Shown here: one piece after another, positions 23,847 to 31,317 of the stretch
Layout of the letters: every line of letters starts with the position of its first letter
Position numbering within the stretch: position 1 is the stretch's first letter
Virus record (IMG/VR): IMGVR_UViG_3300043436_002834
Coordinates: 20,843-84,842 of that record
DNA length: 64,000 bases
DNA from: a virus
Reading direction: 5' to 3' (one strand)
The notes under the pieces: generated by a model
Database searches by the model: none
What the model was told of the DNA's origin: nothing
What the model saw: the letters and a program-made list of their open reading frames with translations, nothing else
Made by a program: the position numbers and the translations under genes

Positions 23847-24586
23847 TGAAAAGAAAATGCACCCCAATAAATAATGCAATAACAATTAAAACTCCGGTTA
23901 CTTGTCCTGCACCAATTGCTCCTATAGTTGATGGTTGTGTAGATCCATTTACATATACTTGGAACATGGCGGTTAATCAAGCATTACTTGATAGCACATT
24001 TTCTGTAGGAGAATATTTTGATAGGATATTAGATAAAGGTTTAATGGCATCAAGTGCAACAAATGTATGTTGCCCTGATTGCATTGAAAATCCAATTTAT
24101 GTTTTAGCAAGTGTTGAATCATTTTTAAAATTAGCTGATTTTATGGGTTGGCTAAATGATGATACAAATCAACCATGTTGTACAAATATTCAAGCAAGTA
24201 TAGAAACTTATTTAAAATACAATGATGCTTGGCAAGTTGATCAACCAGAATGCTGTAAAACTGATTTTGAATCATGTTTAAATCAATTTTCAACTATTGT
24301 TAATTTAGATAGAATGATTGATAAAGGGATTGTGGAAGCAAATGGTTTTGATGGAAATACTTTGCTTTGCAAAATTTATGAATTGTTTGTTAATACTCCG
24401 GAAGATTTACTGCAAGGTGCAACATTATCAGATATATTTGATAGAATTTTAGATAAAGGTTTTGTTGCTTACTGTTGTGACTGTAATGTAATTATTGGTT
24501 CAATTGAAACATTTTTAAAATGGTGGGACGCCACAGGCGGATGTGGAACAGTGGCATTGCCAGCACCAGCACCAGCACTAGGATAA
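23846..24586 (+). CDS. Cys-rich repeat protein, paralogue A (246 aa)
   Basis: A 246-residue protein with 16 Cys in recurring double-Cys motifs (CCPDC, QPCCTN, PECCKTDF, YCCDC). Two segments repeat within the protein: FDRILDKG occurs at about residues 54-61 and again near 206-213 (DIFDRILDKGFVA), and S-x-E-[ST]-[FY]-L-K occurs three times (VESFLKL, IETYLKY, IETFLKW). The next gene is a diverged copy with the same order of motifs. Repeated helical units, each with a Cys pair, could be linked by disulfides or bind metal. It is part of the virion-type Cys-rich block; function unknown. Confidence 0.65.
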   Translation: MKRKCTPINNAITIKTPVTCPAPIAPIVDGCVDPFTYTWNMAVNQALLDSTFSVGEYFDRILDKGLMASSATNVCCPDCIENPIYVLASVESFLKLADFMGWLNDDTNQPCCTNIQASIETYLKYNDAWQVDQPECCKTDFESCLNQFSTIVNLDRMIDKGIVEANGFDGNTLLCKIYELFVNTPEDLLQGATLSDIFDRILDKGFVAYCCDCNVIIGSIETFLKWWDATGGCGTVALPAPAPALG

Positions 24587-24597
24587 ATTAAAAGAAG

Positions 24598-25263
24598 ATG
24601 AGTTGTAAAAAATGTAAAACAAGTAAATGCTCATGTGAAACTACAATTTGCACAAATCCTTTGATTTATGCAATGAAAAGTGTTTTTTCATTAGTTGATG
24701 GTAATGCAAATTTACCTACTGTACTTTCTGATGTTTTAACTGGAGGAATATCTATTTCAAATAACAAAAATCTTTGTTGTCCAGATTGCAAGAATGGAAT
24801 TTACTTTTTAGGAGGTGCAGAAAATTTTATAAATTTATACAATACTACAACAACAAGAATATGTTGTTTAGAACACGCATCCGCTGTAGAAACTTGGTTA
24901 ACGGTAATAGAAGCAACAGGAAATAAATACGGATGTTGCAATACTGATTTTAATGAAGCATTTCAACAATGGTTTGATGCATCAAGTTCGTCAAGTGCTA
25001 ACTTTTACTTAGATGATTTAGTAGAATTAGGTATTCTTGAATCTTCCTCATTTAATGGGTACAGCGGGCTAGGTATTTTATTTAACTATCTTCAGCTGAA
25101 CCATCCGGAACTAACTCCTGAAAATTATTTAAACATTTTAAGCGTTATTGTAAATTTAGGACTTGTTATTCAATGTAACGGTTGTGAAATTGTAATAGCT
25201 TCTGTAGACACATATTTAACATGGGTTGAAGCTATTGGTGGCGGAGGCGGAGTACCTGCATAA
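24598..25263 (+). CDS. Cys-rich repeat protein, paralogue B (221 aa)
   Basis: A 221-residue protein with 14 Cys. The N-terminus, MSCKKCKTSKCSCETTIC, is a tight CxxC cluster. The body follows paralogue A: CCPDC with a following AENFINLY, CCLEHASAVETWL, CCNTDFNEAF, then VELGILESSSFNG, and finally CNGCEIVIASVDTYLTW. The shared order of motifs shows duplication, while low identity elsewhere shows age. It ends in a GGGGG run before the collagen-like genes. Likely another component of the same surface or fibre structure. Confidence 0.65.
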   Translation: MSCKKCKTSKCSCETTICTNPLIYAMKSVFSLVDGNANLPTVLSDVLTGGISISNNKNLCCPDCKNGIYFLGGAENFINLYNTTTTRICCLEHASAVETWLTVIEATGNKYGCCNTDFNEAFQQWFDASSSSSANFYLDDLVELGILESSSFNGYSGLGILFNYLQLNHPELTPENYLNILSVIVNLGLVIQCNGCEIVIASVDTYLTWVEAIGGGGGVPA

Positions 25264-25287
25264 TTATAAAATTAAAAATTACTAGAA

Positions 25288-26322
25288 ATGGGATGTTCAT
25301 CTTGTCAACAAAATAATCATGTAGTACCAAGTACACATGTACACAATCCAACTGCACAAACTCATTGTGAATGTGCTTGTGGTTGTGAGGAACCGGTGTG
25401 TCCTACACCTCAGCCTTGTACTGAGATTACAGATAGCAAATGTATCATTTATACTGATGCTCCTATTAAGTGTGGAAATAACGTTGTTGTAACCACTAAT
25501 GCTAGTGTTTCTACAGCTCTAAACCAAATTACAAACTTTTTTTGTGGTTTAGCAGGCTTAGTAACAACAGCGGATATACTTTGCGGGGACACTGTAATTG
25601 TACCTGCAGGAAGTTCAATTCAGGCAGCTTTTGAATTAACAGTACAATTTATTTGTAGTATTCAATTAACCCCGGGTCCACAAGGTCCTGCTGGCGCTCA
25701 AGGTCCCGTAGGAGCAACTGGTGCAACTGGTGCTACTGGACAGCAAGGTCCAATTGGTTTAACTGGCGCAACAGGTCCACAAGGCCCGATAGGATTAACA
25801 GGACCCGCTGGAGCAGCAGGTTTATATTCACAAACTAGAAGTTCTACTCCTGTGACTAATGCAACAGGAATGGCTTCATTAATTGGTCTTGGTTCAGGAA
25901 CATTAAGTGTACCAGCAAATGCTTTTCAAGTAGGTGATTCTTTTAAAGCTACATTACATGGACAAGTTACATGTGCAAATAACCAACAATTAAGGGTTGT
26001 AATTTTTTCTAATGGTAATATATTAGCCACTACACCTTTGATTGTATTGCCGCAAATTACAGGAAAACACTGGACATTAGAAATTGATTTTGTTATTCGC
26101 GCAATTGGCGGTCCGGCAACTGCAGTTATTATGACAGGAGGTAATTTCATTTACAATAAAGATTCTAATAATGTCTATGAGGGTGTTGGTTTTAGATTTG
26201 AACAAGCTACTTTATTTGATACAACTGTATTAAACACATTGACTATTGAAGCTGAATGGGGAACGGTTAATGCAGCGAATTCTATCTACAGCGAAATTTT
26301 CAATTTATTTAAAACATTCTAA
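25288..26322 (+). CDS. Collagen-like fibre protein 1 (344 aa)
   Basis: A 344-residue protein in three parts. The N-terminal half (about 1-128) is Cys-rich ([29 protein letters not shown]) and contains two similar strand/helix units ([16 protein letters not shown] and [17 protein letters not shown]). The middle (about 131-180) has 16 uninterrupted Gly-X-Y triplets ([19 protein letters not shown] type). The C-terminal 165 residues are strand-rich with no Cys, probably a trimeric globular tip. Collagen triplets in phage fibres form triple helices. The Cys head could lock three chains or bind metal. It would act as a virion fibre. Confidence 0.8.
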   Translation: MGCSSCQQNNHVVPSTHVHNPTAQTHCECACGCEEPVCPTPQPCTEITDSKCIIYTDAPIKCGNNVVVTTNASVSTALNQITNFFCGLAGLVTTADILCGDTVIVPAGSSIQAAFELTVQFICSIQLTPGPQGPAGAQGPVGATGATGATGQQGPIGLTGATGPQGPIGLTGPAGAAGLYSQTRSSTPVTNATGMASLIGLGSGTLSVPANAFQVGDSFKATLHGQVTCANNQQLRVVIFSNGNILATTPLIVLPQITGKHWTLEIDFVIRAIGGPATAVIMTGGNFIYNKDSNNVYEGVGFRFEQATLFDTTVLNTLTIEAEWGTVNAANSIYSEIFNLFKTF

Positions 26323-26324
26323 GC

Positions 26325-26822
26325 ATGTGTGTAAATTGCGGAAATAATCATTGTGCTGGAAATTGCCAAGTACTTCCTAAAGGTTTAAGAGGACCTAGAG
26401 GATACAAAGGCGATAAAGGAGATAAAGGAGATCAGGGTCCTATTGGATTAACTGGTCCGCAAGGCCCTGCCGGAAATCCTGGCACTAACGGTGCTTCTGG
26501 TCTTCCTGGCGGTGTTGGACCTCAAGGTCCTATTGGACCCATTGGACCACAAGGGTTACCTGGACTTCCTGGAGCAAATGGGATTAACGGTACTAATGGT
26601 TTAGATGGAGCTCCGGGTCCTGCCGGCAATGCAGGTCCACAAGGAGATCAAGGTTATTCAGGTAGAGGTGTAGCTGTATTTACACAAGCTAGTCAACCTA
26701 CCGCAGCTGACTTTAATACGTCTTATGGTTCTGTAGATGGATTTGGTGTTAATTATGTACCAGGTTCGGGAAACAATGCTATCCGTCCAGGAGATATCTG
26801 GATTCAATCTTGTACACCTTAA
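26325..26822 (+). CDS. Collagen-like fibre protein 2 (165 aa)
   Basis: A 165-residue protein consisting of a Cys-cluster start (MCVNCGNNHCAGNCQ), then 31 uninterrupted Gly-X-Y triplets (about residues 20-113, from GLRGPRGYKGDKGDKGDQG to GDQGYSG), then a short C-terminal cap ending in DIWIQSCTP. It is the longest collagen run in the window. The four Cys in the first 15 residues resemble the N-termini of the neighbouring collagen genes, as if a shared anchor. It starts two bases after the first collagen gene's stop and is followed directly by the vWA-type gene. Confidence 0.82.
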   Translation: MCVNCGNNHCAGNCQVLPKGLRGPRGYKGDKGDKGDQGPIGLTGPQGPAGNPGTNGASGLPGGVGPQGPIGPIGPQGLPGLPGANGINGTNGLDGAPGPAGNAGPQGDQGYSGRGVAVFTQASQPTAADFNTSYGSVDGFGVNYVPGSGNNAIRPGDIWIQSCTP

Positions 26823-26823
26823 T

Positions 26824-28542
26824 ATGAGCGGATTTAAAATTTTTGATGGTACAAACTGGGTTGATCCTTGTAATTGCAATATTAGCATCTTAGATGTTGA
26901 TGGTGTAACTTATAAGTTAATTAATCCGCATAACTGTATTGTTAGTTATTTTGACGGAACTAATTGGTGTCCGATAACTTGCCCTTGTGAATGTCCTTCT
27001 GGATATACATTTAATGCAAGCACCAATTCATGTGAAGCTGTAGAAATAAGTCCTGCAACACCATCAGGCGGAACAACTGCTCCTGTAGTTGCAGGTAATA
27101 CAAATACAGGTTATTCTGAATTTGGAGCCAGGCTTTATGAAAACATTACAGGTTCTGTATATCCTCTTAATGGTTGGCAAAATACAACAATTTGCACTAC
27201 CTGTTCTACAGGTTACCAAGTTCTTGAAAACGCAGGTACTGGATCTGCATTAGCCATTCAGCAACTTTCTGCAGTAGATAGCGATATCTTTAATTCACAA
27301 GGAACTACAACTTTAGGAAGACTTAATAATACAGGTCTGTGGGCTACAGGATTTCCTAATAATCAATGGTTAAATGTAGAATTTTGCATAAACATTGCAG
27401 AAACTAAAACATATATATTTGCATTAGCTGGCGATAACCAAGTTAAAGCTGATATTACATCAACTACTTTTAATGGAGGTGGAACATTTAACTTAGTAAA
27501 TTTATGGGCATCAGACAGTCCAACAGGATTGCCTGCAAGTATAACAACTATGCCACATAAGTTATGGCACATGTTTCCTATTACATTGCCTGCGGGATCT
27601 CATACATTAAAATTATCAGGATATAACTTTGCTGCAGATAAAGCATTTGGTGCAGAAATATATGATATTTCTGAATTAGACATGACTGGTTTGATGACAT
27701 CATCTACAGCAACAGTTGGTGATCTACAACCTTATATTTTATTTTCAACAGAAAGTTTAATTACAAGTCCTCCTTTGCTTATTCCGATGCCGGGACAAAC
27801 AATTACATGGTCTTGTCCTTCAGGTAGCACATACAGTCTTTGTTATGGTGCACCATCTTGCATTACGGTTGATTCTATTCCATGTGGTAATCAACAACCT
27901 TTAACTATCAATACCGAAGTTAATATTTGGTTTGATAATTCAGGATCAATGAATACTACAAGATTGGGTCTTGAATTAATGCAAGCACAAGAACTTAAAA
28001 CTGCGTTGCTTCCTATTTTTAATTATGATGAAACCTTGTACAATAAAAGAGTAAAACTCTTTGATATGAATGGTTCATCATGGAATTATAATCAGAGATT
28101 TATTAAATGTTTGGCAGAAGAAAGAAATTTTCAAAGAACTCCAGACACAGATGTAAATCAAGTAATCAATCTTGTTTTTACAGATAGATCCGTTATCTAT
28201 GGTTATGGTTCTACTGAAGAATTTGATAACACTGCTAGAGAAGAGCAATATGACTTAGATGTAGATGATTTAAGAAATGTTATGGCTACTGCAGGTTATG
28301 ATATTAAAGGAACCGTGTTTAGAATAAATAGTGATCAAAATAGTTATGTTGGGTTTAGAACATTAGTTCAATCTACTTTTGTAAACAATCAAGCATATAC
28401 TAAACCTTATAATTTAAATGATTTTTATTCATTAAACTTTAACTGTAATTTAGATACTATGGCTGCAGATAAATCATCCTATTATAAGGATCAGGTTGTT
28501 GCTGCATTAAGAGCTTTAGATATTGTTGTGCCAGTTGTATAA
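26824..28542 (+). CDS. vWA-domain virion protein with adhesion-type modules
   Basis: A 572-residue protein from ATG 26824, one base after the preceding stop; a longer frame into the collagen gene is rejected. The N-terminal part (1-75) has FDGTNW repeats (8-13 and 43-48) and Cys clusters (CNC, CPCECPSGY). A Ser/Thr/Gly-rich linker leads to a carbohydrate-binding-like beta domain (about 100-300). The last 210 residues form a von Willebrand A-type domain: strand then D371-N-S-G-S375 (MIDAS DxSxS), helix, a second metal-loop candidate at T453-D454, then NVMATAGYDIKGTVFRI. Such domains bind a metal and a protein ligand. The gene lies between collagen-like genes, hinting at an attachment structure. 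MIDAS reading is direct; role is inferred. Confidence 0.72.
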   Translation: MSGFKIFDGTNWVDPCNCNISILDVDGVTYKLINPHNCIVSYFDGTNWCPITCPCECPSGYTFNASTNSCEAVEISPATPSGGTTAPVVAGNTNTGYSEFGARLYENITGSVYPLNGWQNTTICTTCSTGYQVLENAGTGSALAIQQLSAVDSDIFNSQGTTTLGRLNNTGLWATGFPNNQWLNVEFCINIAETKTYIFALAGDNQVKADITSTTFNGGGTFNLVNLWASDSPTGLPASITTMPHKLWHMFPITLPAGSHTLKLSGYNFAADKAFGAEIYDISELDMTGLMTSSTATVGDLQPYILFSTESLITSPPLLIPMPGQTITWSCPSGSTYSLCYGAPSCITVDSIPCGNQQPLTINTEVNIWFDNSGSMNTTRLGLELMQAQELKTALLPIFNYDETLYNKRVKLFDMNGSSWNYNQRFIKCLAEERNFQRTPDTDVNQVINLVFTDRSVIYGYGSTEEFDNTAREEQYDLDVDDLRNVMATAGYDIKGTVFRINSDQNSYVGFRTLVQSTFVNNQAYTKPYNLNDFYSLNFNCNLDTMAADKSSYYKDQVVAALRALDIVVPVV

Positions 28543-28552
28543 AAAATAAGAT

Positions 28553-29053
28553 ATGAGTTGTAGTTGTAAAGGCGCATGTGAATGCAGTAGTCATGAAGTT
28601 AAACTAAGAGGTCCTCGTGGATTTAAAGGAGACAAAGGGGAACCTGGTGTAGCCGGTCCTCAAGGAATTCAAGGTCTTGTAGGTCCCGTTGGACCCCAAG
28701 GACCTGTTGGTCCTCAAGGGCCTTCAGGAATGACAACTAACCAACTTGCTGTAAAAATTACACATGTTGGCGGACAACTGAAAGCTAATGTATATGGAGG
28801 AATTGGTACCGTTACTTATGCATGGGAAATGGCTGATGTATTGGTAATGAATAATGCATATCATTACTTTCAGTTTAATACTCCAATAAATATACAAACA
28901 GTTGGCGTTTCTTTAACTAACTTTACACCTGCGTTTAATGGTTGTAATGCAACTAACAATGCGCAAATAGGAATGGCCAAGGTAACAGTAACAGATGCAA
29001 CCGGCAGAAAAGCTATTGATACATTCTTACTTTTGAATGTGAATTGTGCTTAA
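28553..29053 (+). CDS. Collagen-like fibre protein 3 (166 aa)
   Basis: A 166-residue protein with a Cys-rich beginning ([16 protein letters not shown]), 13 Gly-X-Y triplets (about residues 21-59, [19 protein letters not shown] and on to GPQGPSG) and a strand-rich C-terminal 105 residues ([20 protein letters not shown]), which may be a small immunoglobulin-like or jelly-roll tip. The N-terminal Cys pattern CxCxxxCxC is close to the other collagen genes and to the tiny 46-residue protein. It ends the block, with a terminator about 50 bases after its stop. Confidence 0.8.
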   Translation: MSCSCKGACECSSHEVKLRGPRGFKGDKGEPGVAGPQGIQGLVGPVGPQGPVGPQGPSGMTTNQLAVKITHVGGQLKANVYGGIGTVTYAWEMADVLVMNNAYHYFQFNTPINIQTVGVSLTNFTPAFNGCNATNNAQIGMAKVTVTDATGRKAIDTFLLLNVNCA

Positions 29054-29101
29054 TGCGAAAAAAATGTCACAGAAGGTTGGTTTATGTGGCTGACTAGGAT
29101 G

Positions 29102-29130
29102 AACCCCGGATAATACCGGGGTTTGTTTTA
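29102..29130 (+). terminator. Terminator after collagen/vWA block
   Basis: AACCCCGG (29102-29109), a six-base loop and CCGGGGTT (29116-29123) form a perfect eight-pair stem. It is followed by TTGTTTTA, an interrupted T-tract that makes termination plausible but not ideal. The hairpin overlaps the candidate -33 of the next promoter. Confidence 0.75.
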
Positions 29131-29150
29131 TCAATTAATTTGTATTTTTG
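29122..29150 (+). promoter_or_regulatory. Candidate Bacteroidota promoter of tail operon
   Basis: TTTG (29122-29125) followed after 17 bases by TATTTTTG (29143-29150, TAnnTTTG) reproduces the Bacteroidota -33/-7 pair best of all sites in the window. The ATG at 29171 lies about 20 bases downstream. A further TATATTA (29163-29169) sits just before the start codon. Confidence 0.5.
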
Positions 29151-29170
29151 ATTTATAATTAGTATATTAT

Positions 29171-29662
29171 ATGAAGGTTGATTTAAATAAACCAAGGGTT
29201 ACAGAGAAAAAAGGAAAAGTAATTAACTACAAGGAAGTTAGAGATTTTAACAAGCTGTATCCTGAACATAATTTAAAGCAATCAGATATTATTAAAATCA
29301 TGCGTGCATTTAATACTAATCTGGCTGATGAAACAATGAACAATATTTATGGAGTTGTACTTCCAGAAAATATTGGAGCCATATTTATTAATAATGCAGG
29401 CAAAGCAAAAGGTAAATCAATTGACTATGCCAAATCAAAAGCGGCAGAAAAAATTGTTTACCATAAAAATTGGCATACGGATAACAATTTGATGAGGATT
29501 GTTTATATAAATAGAACAAGAAGGACATTAGTAAAAAATGCCAGCTTGTTTACATTTAACCCTCTTCAGCAATTTAAAAGAAGAGCCAGCGCATATTTTA
29601 AAAAACATTGGTCTAGATGTTTAACCACAACATATAAACCAACAGTTGACATAAAACTATAA
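29171..29662 (+). CDS. Hypothetical basic tail-operon protein (163 aa)
   Basis: A 163-residue, strongly basic protein (many Lys, Arg and Asn). The N-terminal half is helical (SDIIKIMRAFNTNLADETMN), and the C-terminal part contains Lys/Arg-rich segments (INRTRRTLVKNASL, FKRRASAYFKKHWSR). It is the first gene after the promoter at 29.1 kb and precedes connector genes by two bases. No family is recognised; DNA or RNA contact, or packing against the genome near the portal, is possible from charge alone. Confidence 0.6.
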   Translation: MKVDLNKPRVTEKKGKVINYKEVRDFNKLYPEHNLKQSDIIKIMRAFNTNLADETMNNIYGVVLPENIGAIFINNAGKAKGKSIDYAKSKAAEKIVYHKNWHTDNNLMRIVYINRTRRTLVKNASLFTFNPLQQFKRRASAYFKKHWSRCLTTTYKPTVDIKL

Positions 29663-29664
29663 AA

Positions 29665-30336
29665 ATGGTTACAATTAGAGAAAGTATTTCTAGAATAAGA
29701 AATGTATTCAAATTAGTTAATGAAGATGCTTTTTTAACCGATAGGTTCATTTATAGTCTTTTAATCAAACATGCTAAAACATTAATCAGAAGACAAGATG
29801 TAGAAAACAAGTTGATGCAATATGACAGTTTGTTTGAAACATTACCTTTTGTTGAACTGATTGAAGTAGATAAAATTGAAGCTGACTGCGCTAGAATTAA
29901 AACTGGCTGCAAGATAATGCGAACTAAAAAAAAGCTTCCTAAACTAATGACAGGCAGCAATGGACCAATTCTAAGAACAGTTGCTCCTATAGATGGAAGT
30001 GATGTATTCCAACAATGTTTAGCTGCCGTATATGTAGCTATGTCTCAATCTACAAATTTTAAATACAATAAGTGTCATTACTTCTGGTATAAAAACGGGT
30101 ATTTGTATTTTCCAGATATTGTATGGGATGCAGTATCGGTAGAAGGAATGTTTGAAGAACCTGTAGATGATTTTTGTAATGAGAATGATTCTGAATGCAC
30201 ATTAGCTCAAGATAGAGATTTAACAATTCCTGATTATCTATTTACTGAAATTGAACAATTAACTCAACAAGAGTTAATGACATTAGGTAAAATTCCATCT
30301 GATACTGGAGATAATTCACAAAACATATTGAGATAA
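29665..30336 (+). CDS. Head-tail connector (ring) protein 2
   Basis: A 223-residue protein beginning MVTIRESISRIRNVFKLVNE, with a helical first third, a short strand segment (FVELIEVDKIEADCARIKTG), a basic loop and a mixed C-terminal region with YFWYKNGYLYFPDIVWDAVSVEG. I recall very similar strings (ADAFLTDRFIYSL, RRQDxENKLM, LPFVELIEVDKxEA) in a conserved structural protein of crAss-like phages, one of the ring proteins between portal and tail hub. It sits between the basic 163-residue gene and the 324-residue connector, one base from the latter. Confidence 0.7.
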   Translation: MVTIRESISRIRNVFKLVNEDAFLTDRFIYSLLIKHAKTLIRRQDVENKLMQYDSLFETLPFVELIEVDKIEADCARIKTGCKIMRTKKKLPKLMTGSNGPILRTVAPIDGSDVFQQCLAAVYVAMSQSTNFKYNKCHYFWYKNGYLYFPDIVWDAVSVEGMFEEPVDDFCNENDSECTLAQDRDLTIPDYLFTEIEQLTQQELMTLGKIPSDTGDNSQNILR

Positions 30337-30337
30337 G

Positions 30338-31312
30338 ATGCAAAATACATTTTTGAATTATAGAACTTATGATCAGTTATTGGCGGAGATCCAATCTGAT
30401 TTTAAAAAATACTATCTTGAAGATTTTATTAATCCTCAAGAGTTTATTAAAGTAGCTAAGCGTTGCAACTATGAATTAGGTCTTAGAATATTTAAGACTA
30501 AAGAAATTGTTCTTGATATAGAAAAGGGTAGAGCTAAACTGCCTAATAACTTTCAAGTATTAAACTTTGCTTTTATTCTTGCTGATCATTATACAGTTGA
30601 ACCATTAATATCAGGAACTCATGTTGAAAATGTAAACTTAGGTCCTGTATACAATCCTGGTAACTGGAATGATGTAGATCTTTGTTCTCCTGCTACTGTT
30701 CCTCATCAACCTGAAAACAAACCGTGTAATGTACCTCATCCACATTCTTGTGGTAGTTGTGGTTCTAAGTTTGAATCATGTACATGCAAACCCGTTGGCG
30801 ATGTTAAACTAGATTGCAAAGGAAACTTTATGGTGCTTACACAACACTTTAAGTATCATACAAGAAGATGGAAGACTATGCATTCTTTAAGAATAATTAA
30901 TAGTCCTGATGTAGTTGATGCTGATTGTCCAAACAAAACTTGGCAGTCTGCAAATACAGCTTATATTAAAAATGGTTTTATCTATCCATCATTTAAAACA
31001 GGTAAACTATACATCAACTATCAATCAATGATGGAAGATGAAGATGGCAACATCTTAGTTCCCGATCATGATATGCTAAATGAGTTCTACGAATATGCTA
31101 TTAAGCAAAGAGTTCTAGAAAACATGATTATGAATGGAGAAGCTGTTAATGGTAATCAAATTCAAATTATTGAACAACGCCTTAGAGCTGCTAGAAACAA
31201 TGCATTTAGTTTGGTAAATACTCCAAACTTTAGTGAATTAAGAAGAATTTGGGAAGTTAACCGTAAAGCTCAATACCACAACTTCTACAATATGTTCTTA
31301 TCTTATAGATAA
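30338..31312 (+). CDS. Tail tubular / connector protein (324 aa)
   Basis: A 324-residue protein starting MQNTFLNYRTYDQLLAEIQS. The first helices (YDQLLAEIQSDFKKYYLEDF and INPQEFIKVAKRCNYELGL), then strand-rich NNFQVLNFAFILADHYTVE, and a late helical part (YEYAIKQRVLENMIMNGE) are arranged like tail tubular (P22 gp4 / T7 gp11-like) proteins that line the tail channel. The middle has a Cys/His group (HPHSCGSCGSKFESCTCK) that looks like a zinc ribbon insert. It is five bases upstream of the tail hub gene. Assigned by order and pattern in the crAss-like tail module. Confidence 0.65.
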   Translation: MQNTFLNYRTYDQLLAEIQSDFKKYYLEDFINPQEFIKVAKRCNYELGLRIFKTKEIVLDIEKGRAKLPNNFQVLNFAFILADHYTVEPLISGTHVENVNLGPVYNPGNWNDVDLCSPATVPHQPENKPCNVPHPHSCGSCGSKFESCTCKPVGDVKLDCKGNFMVLTQHFKYHTRRWKTMHSLRIINSPDVVDADCPNKTWQSANTAYIKNGFIYPSFKTGKLYINYQSMMEDEDGNILVPDHDMLNEFYEYAIKQRVLENMIMNGEAVNGNQIQIIEQRLRAARNNAFSLVNTPNFSELRRIWEVNRKAQYHNFYNMFLSYR

Positions 31313-31317
31313 TAGTT

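Noticed and set aside
26737-26823. Longer N-terminus for the vWA gene
   Set aside because: It would run through the end of the collagen-like gene in another frame; ATG 26824, one base after that stop, begins MSGFKIFDGTNW, a natural start.
29054-29101. tRNA or small RNA before the 29.1 kb terminator
   Set aside because: No cloverleaf arms or GTTCGA-type loop could be paired; only the terminator hairpin is supported.
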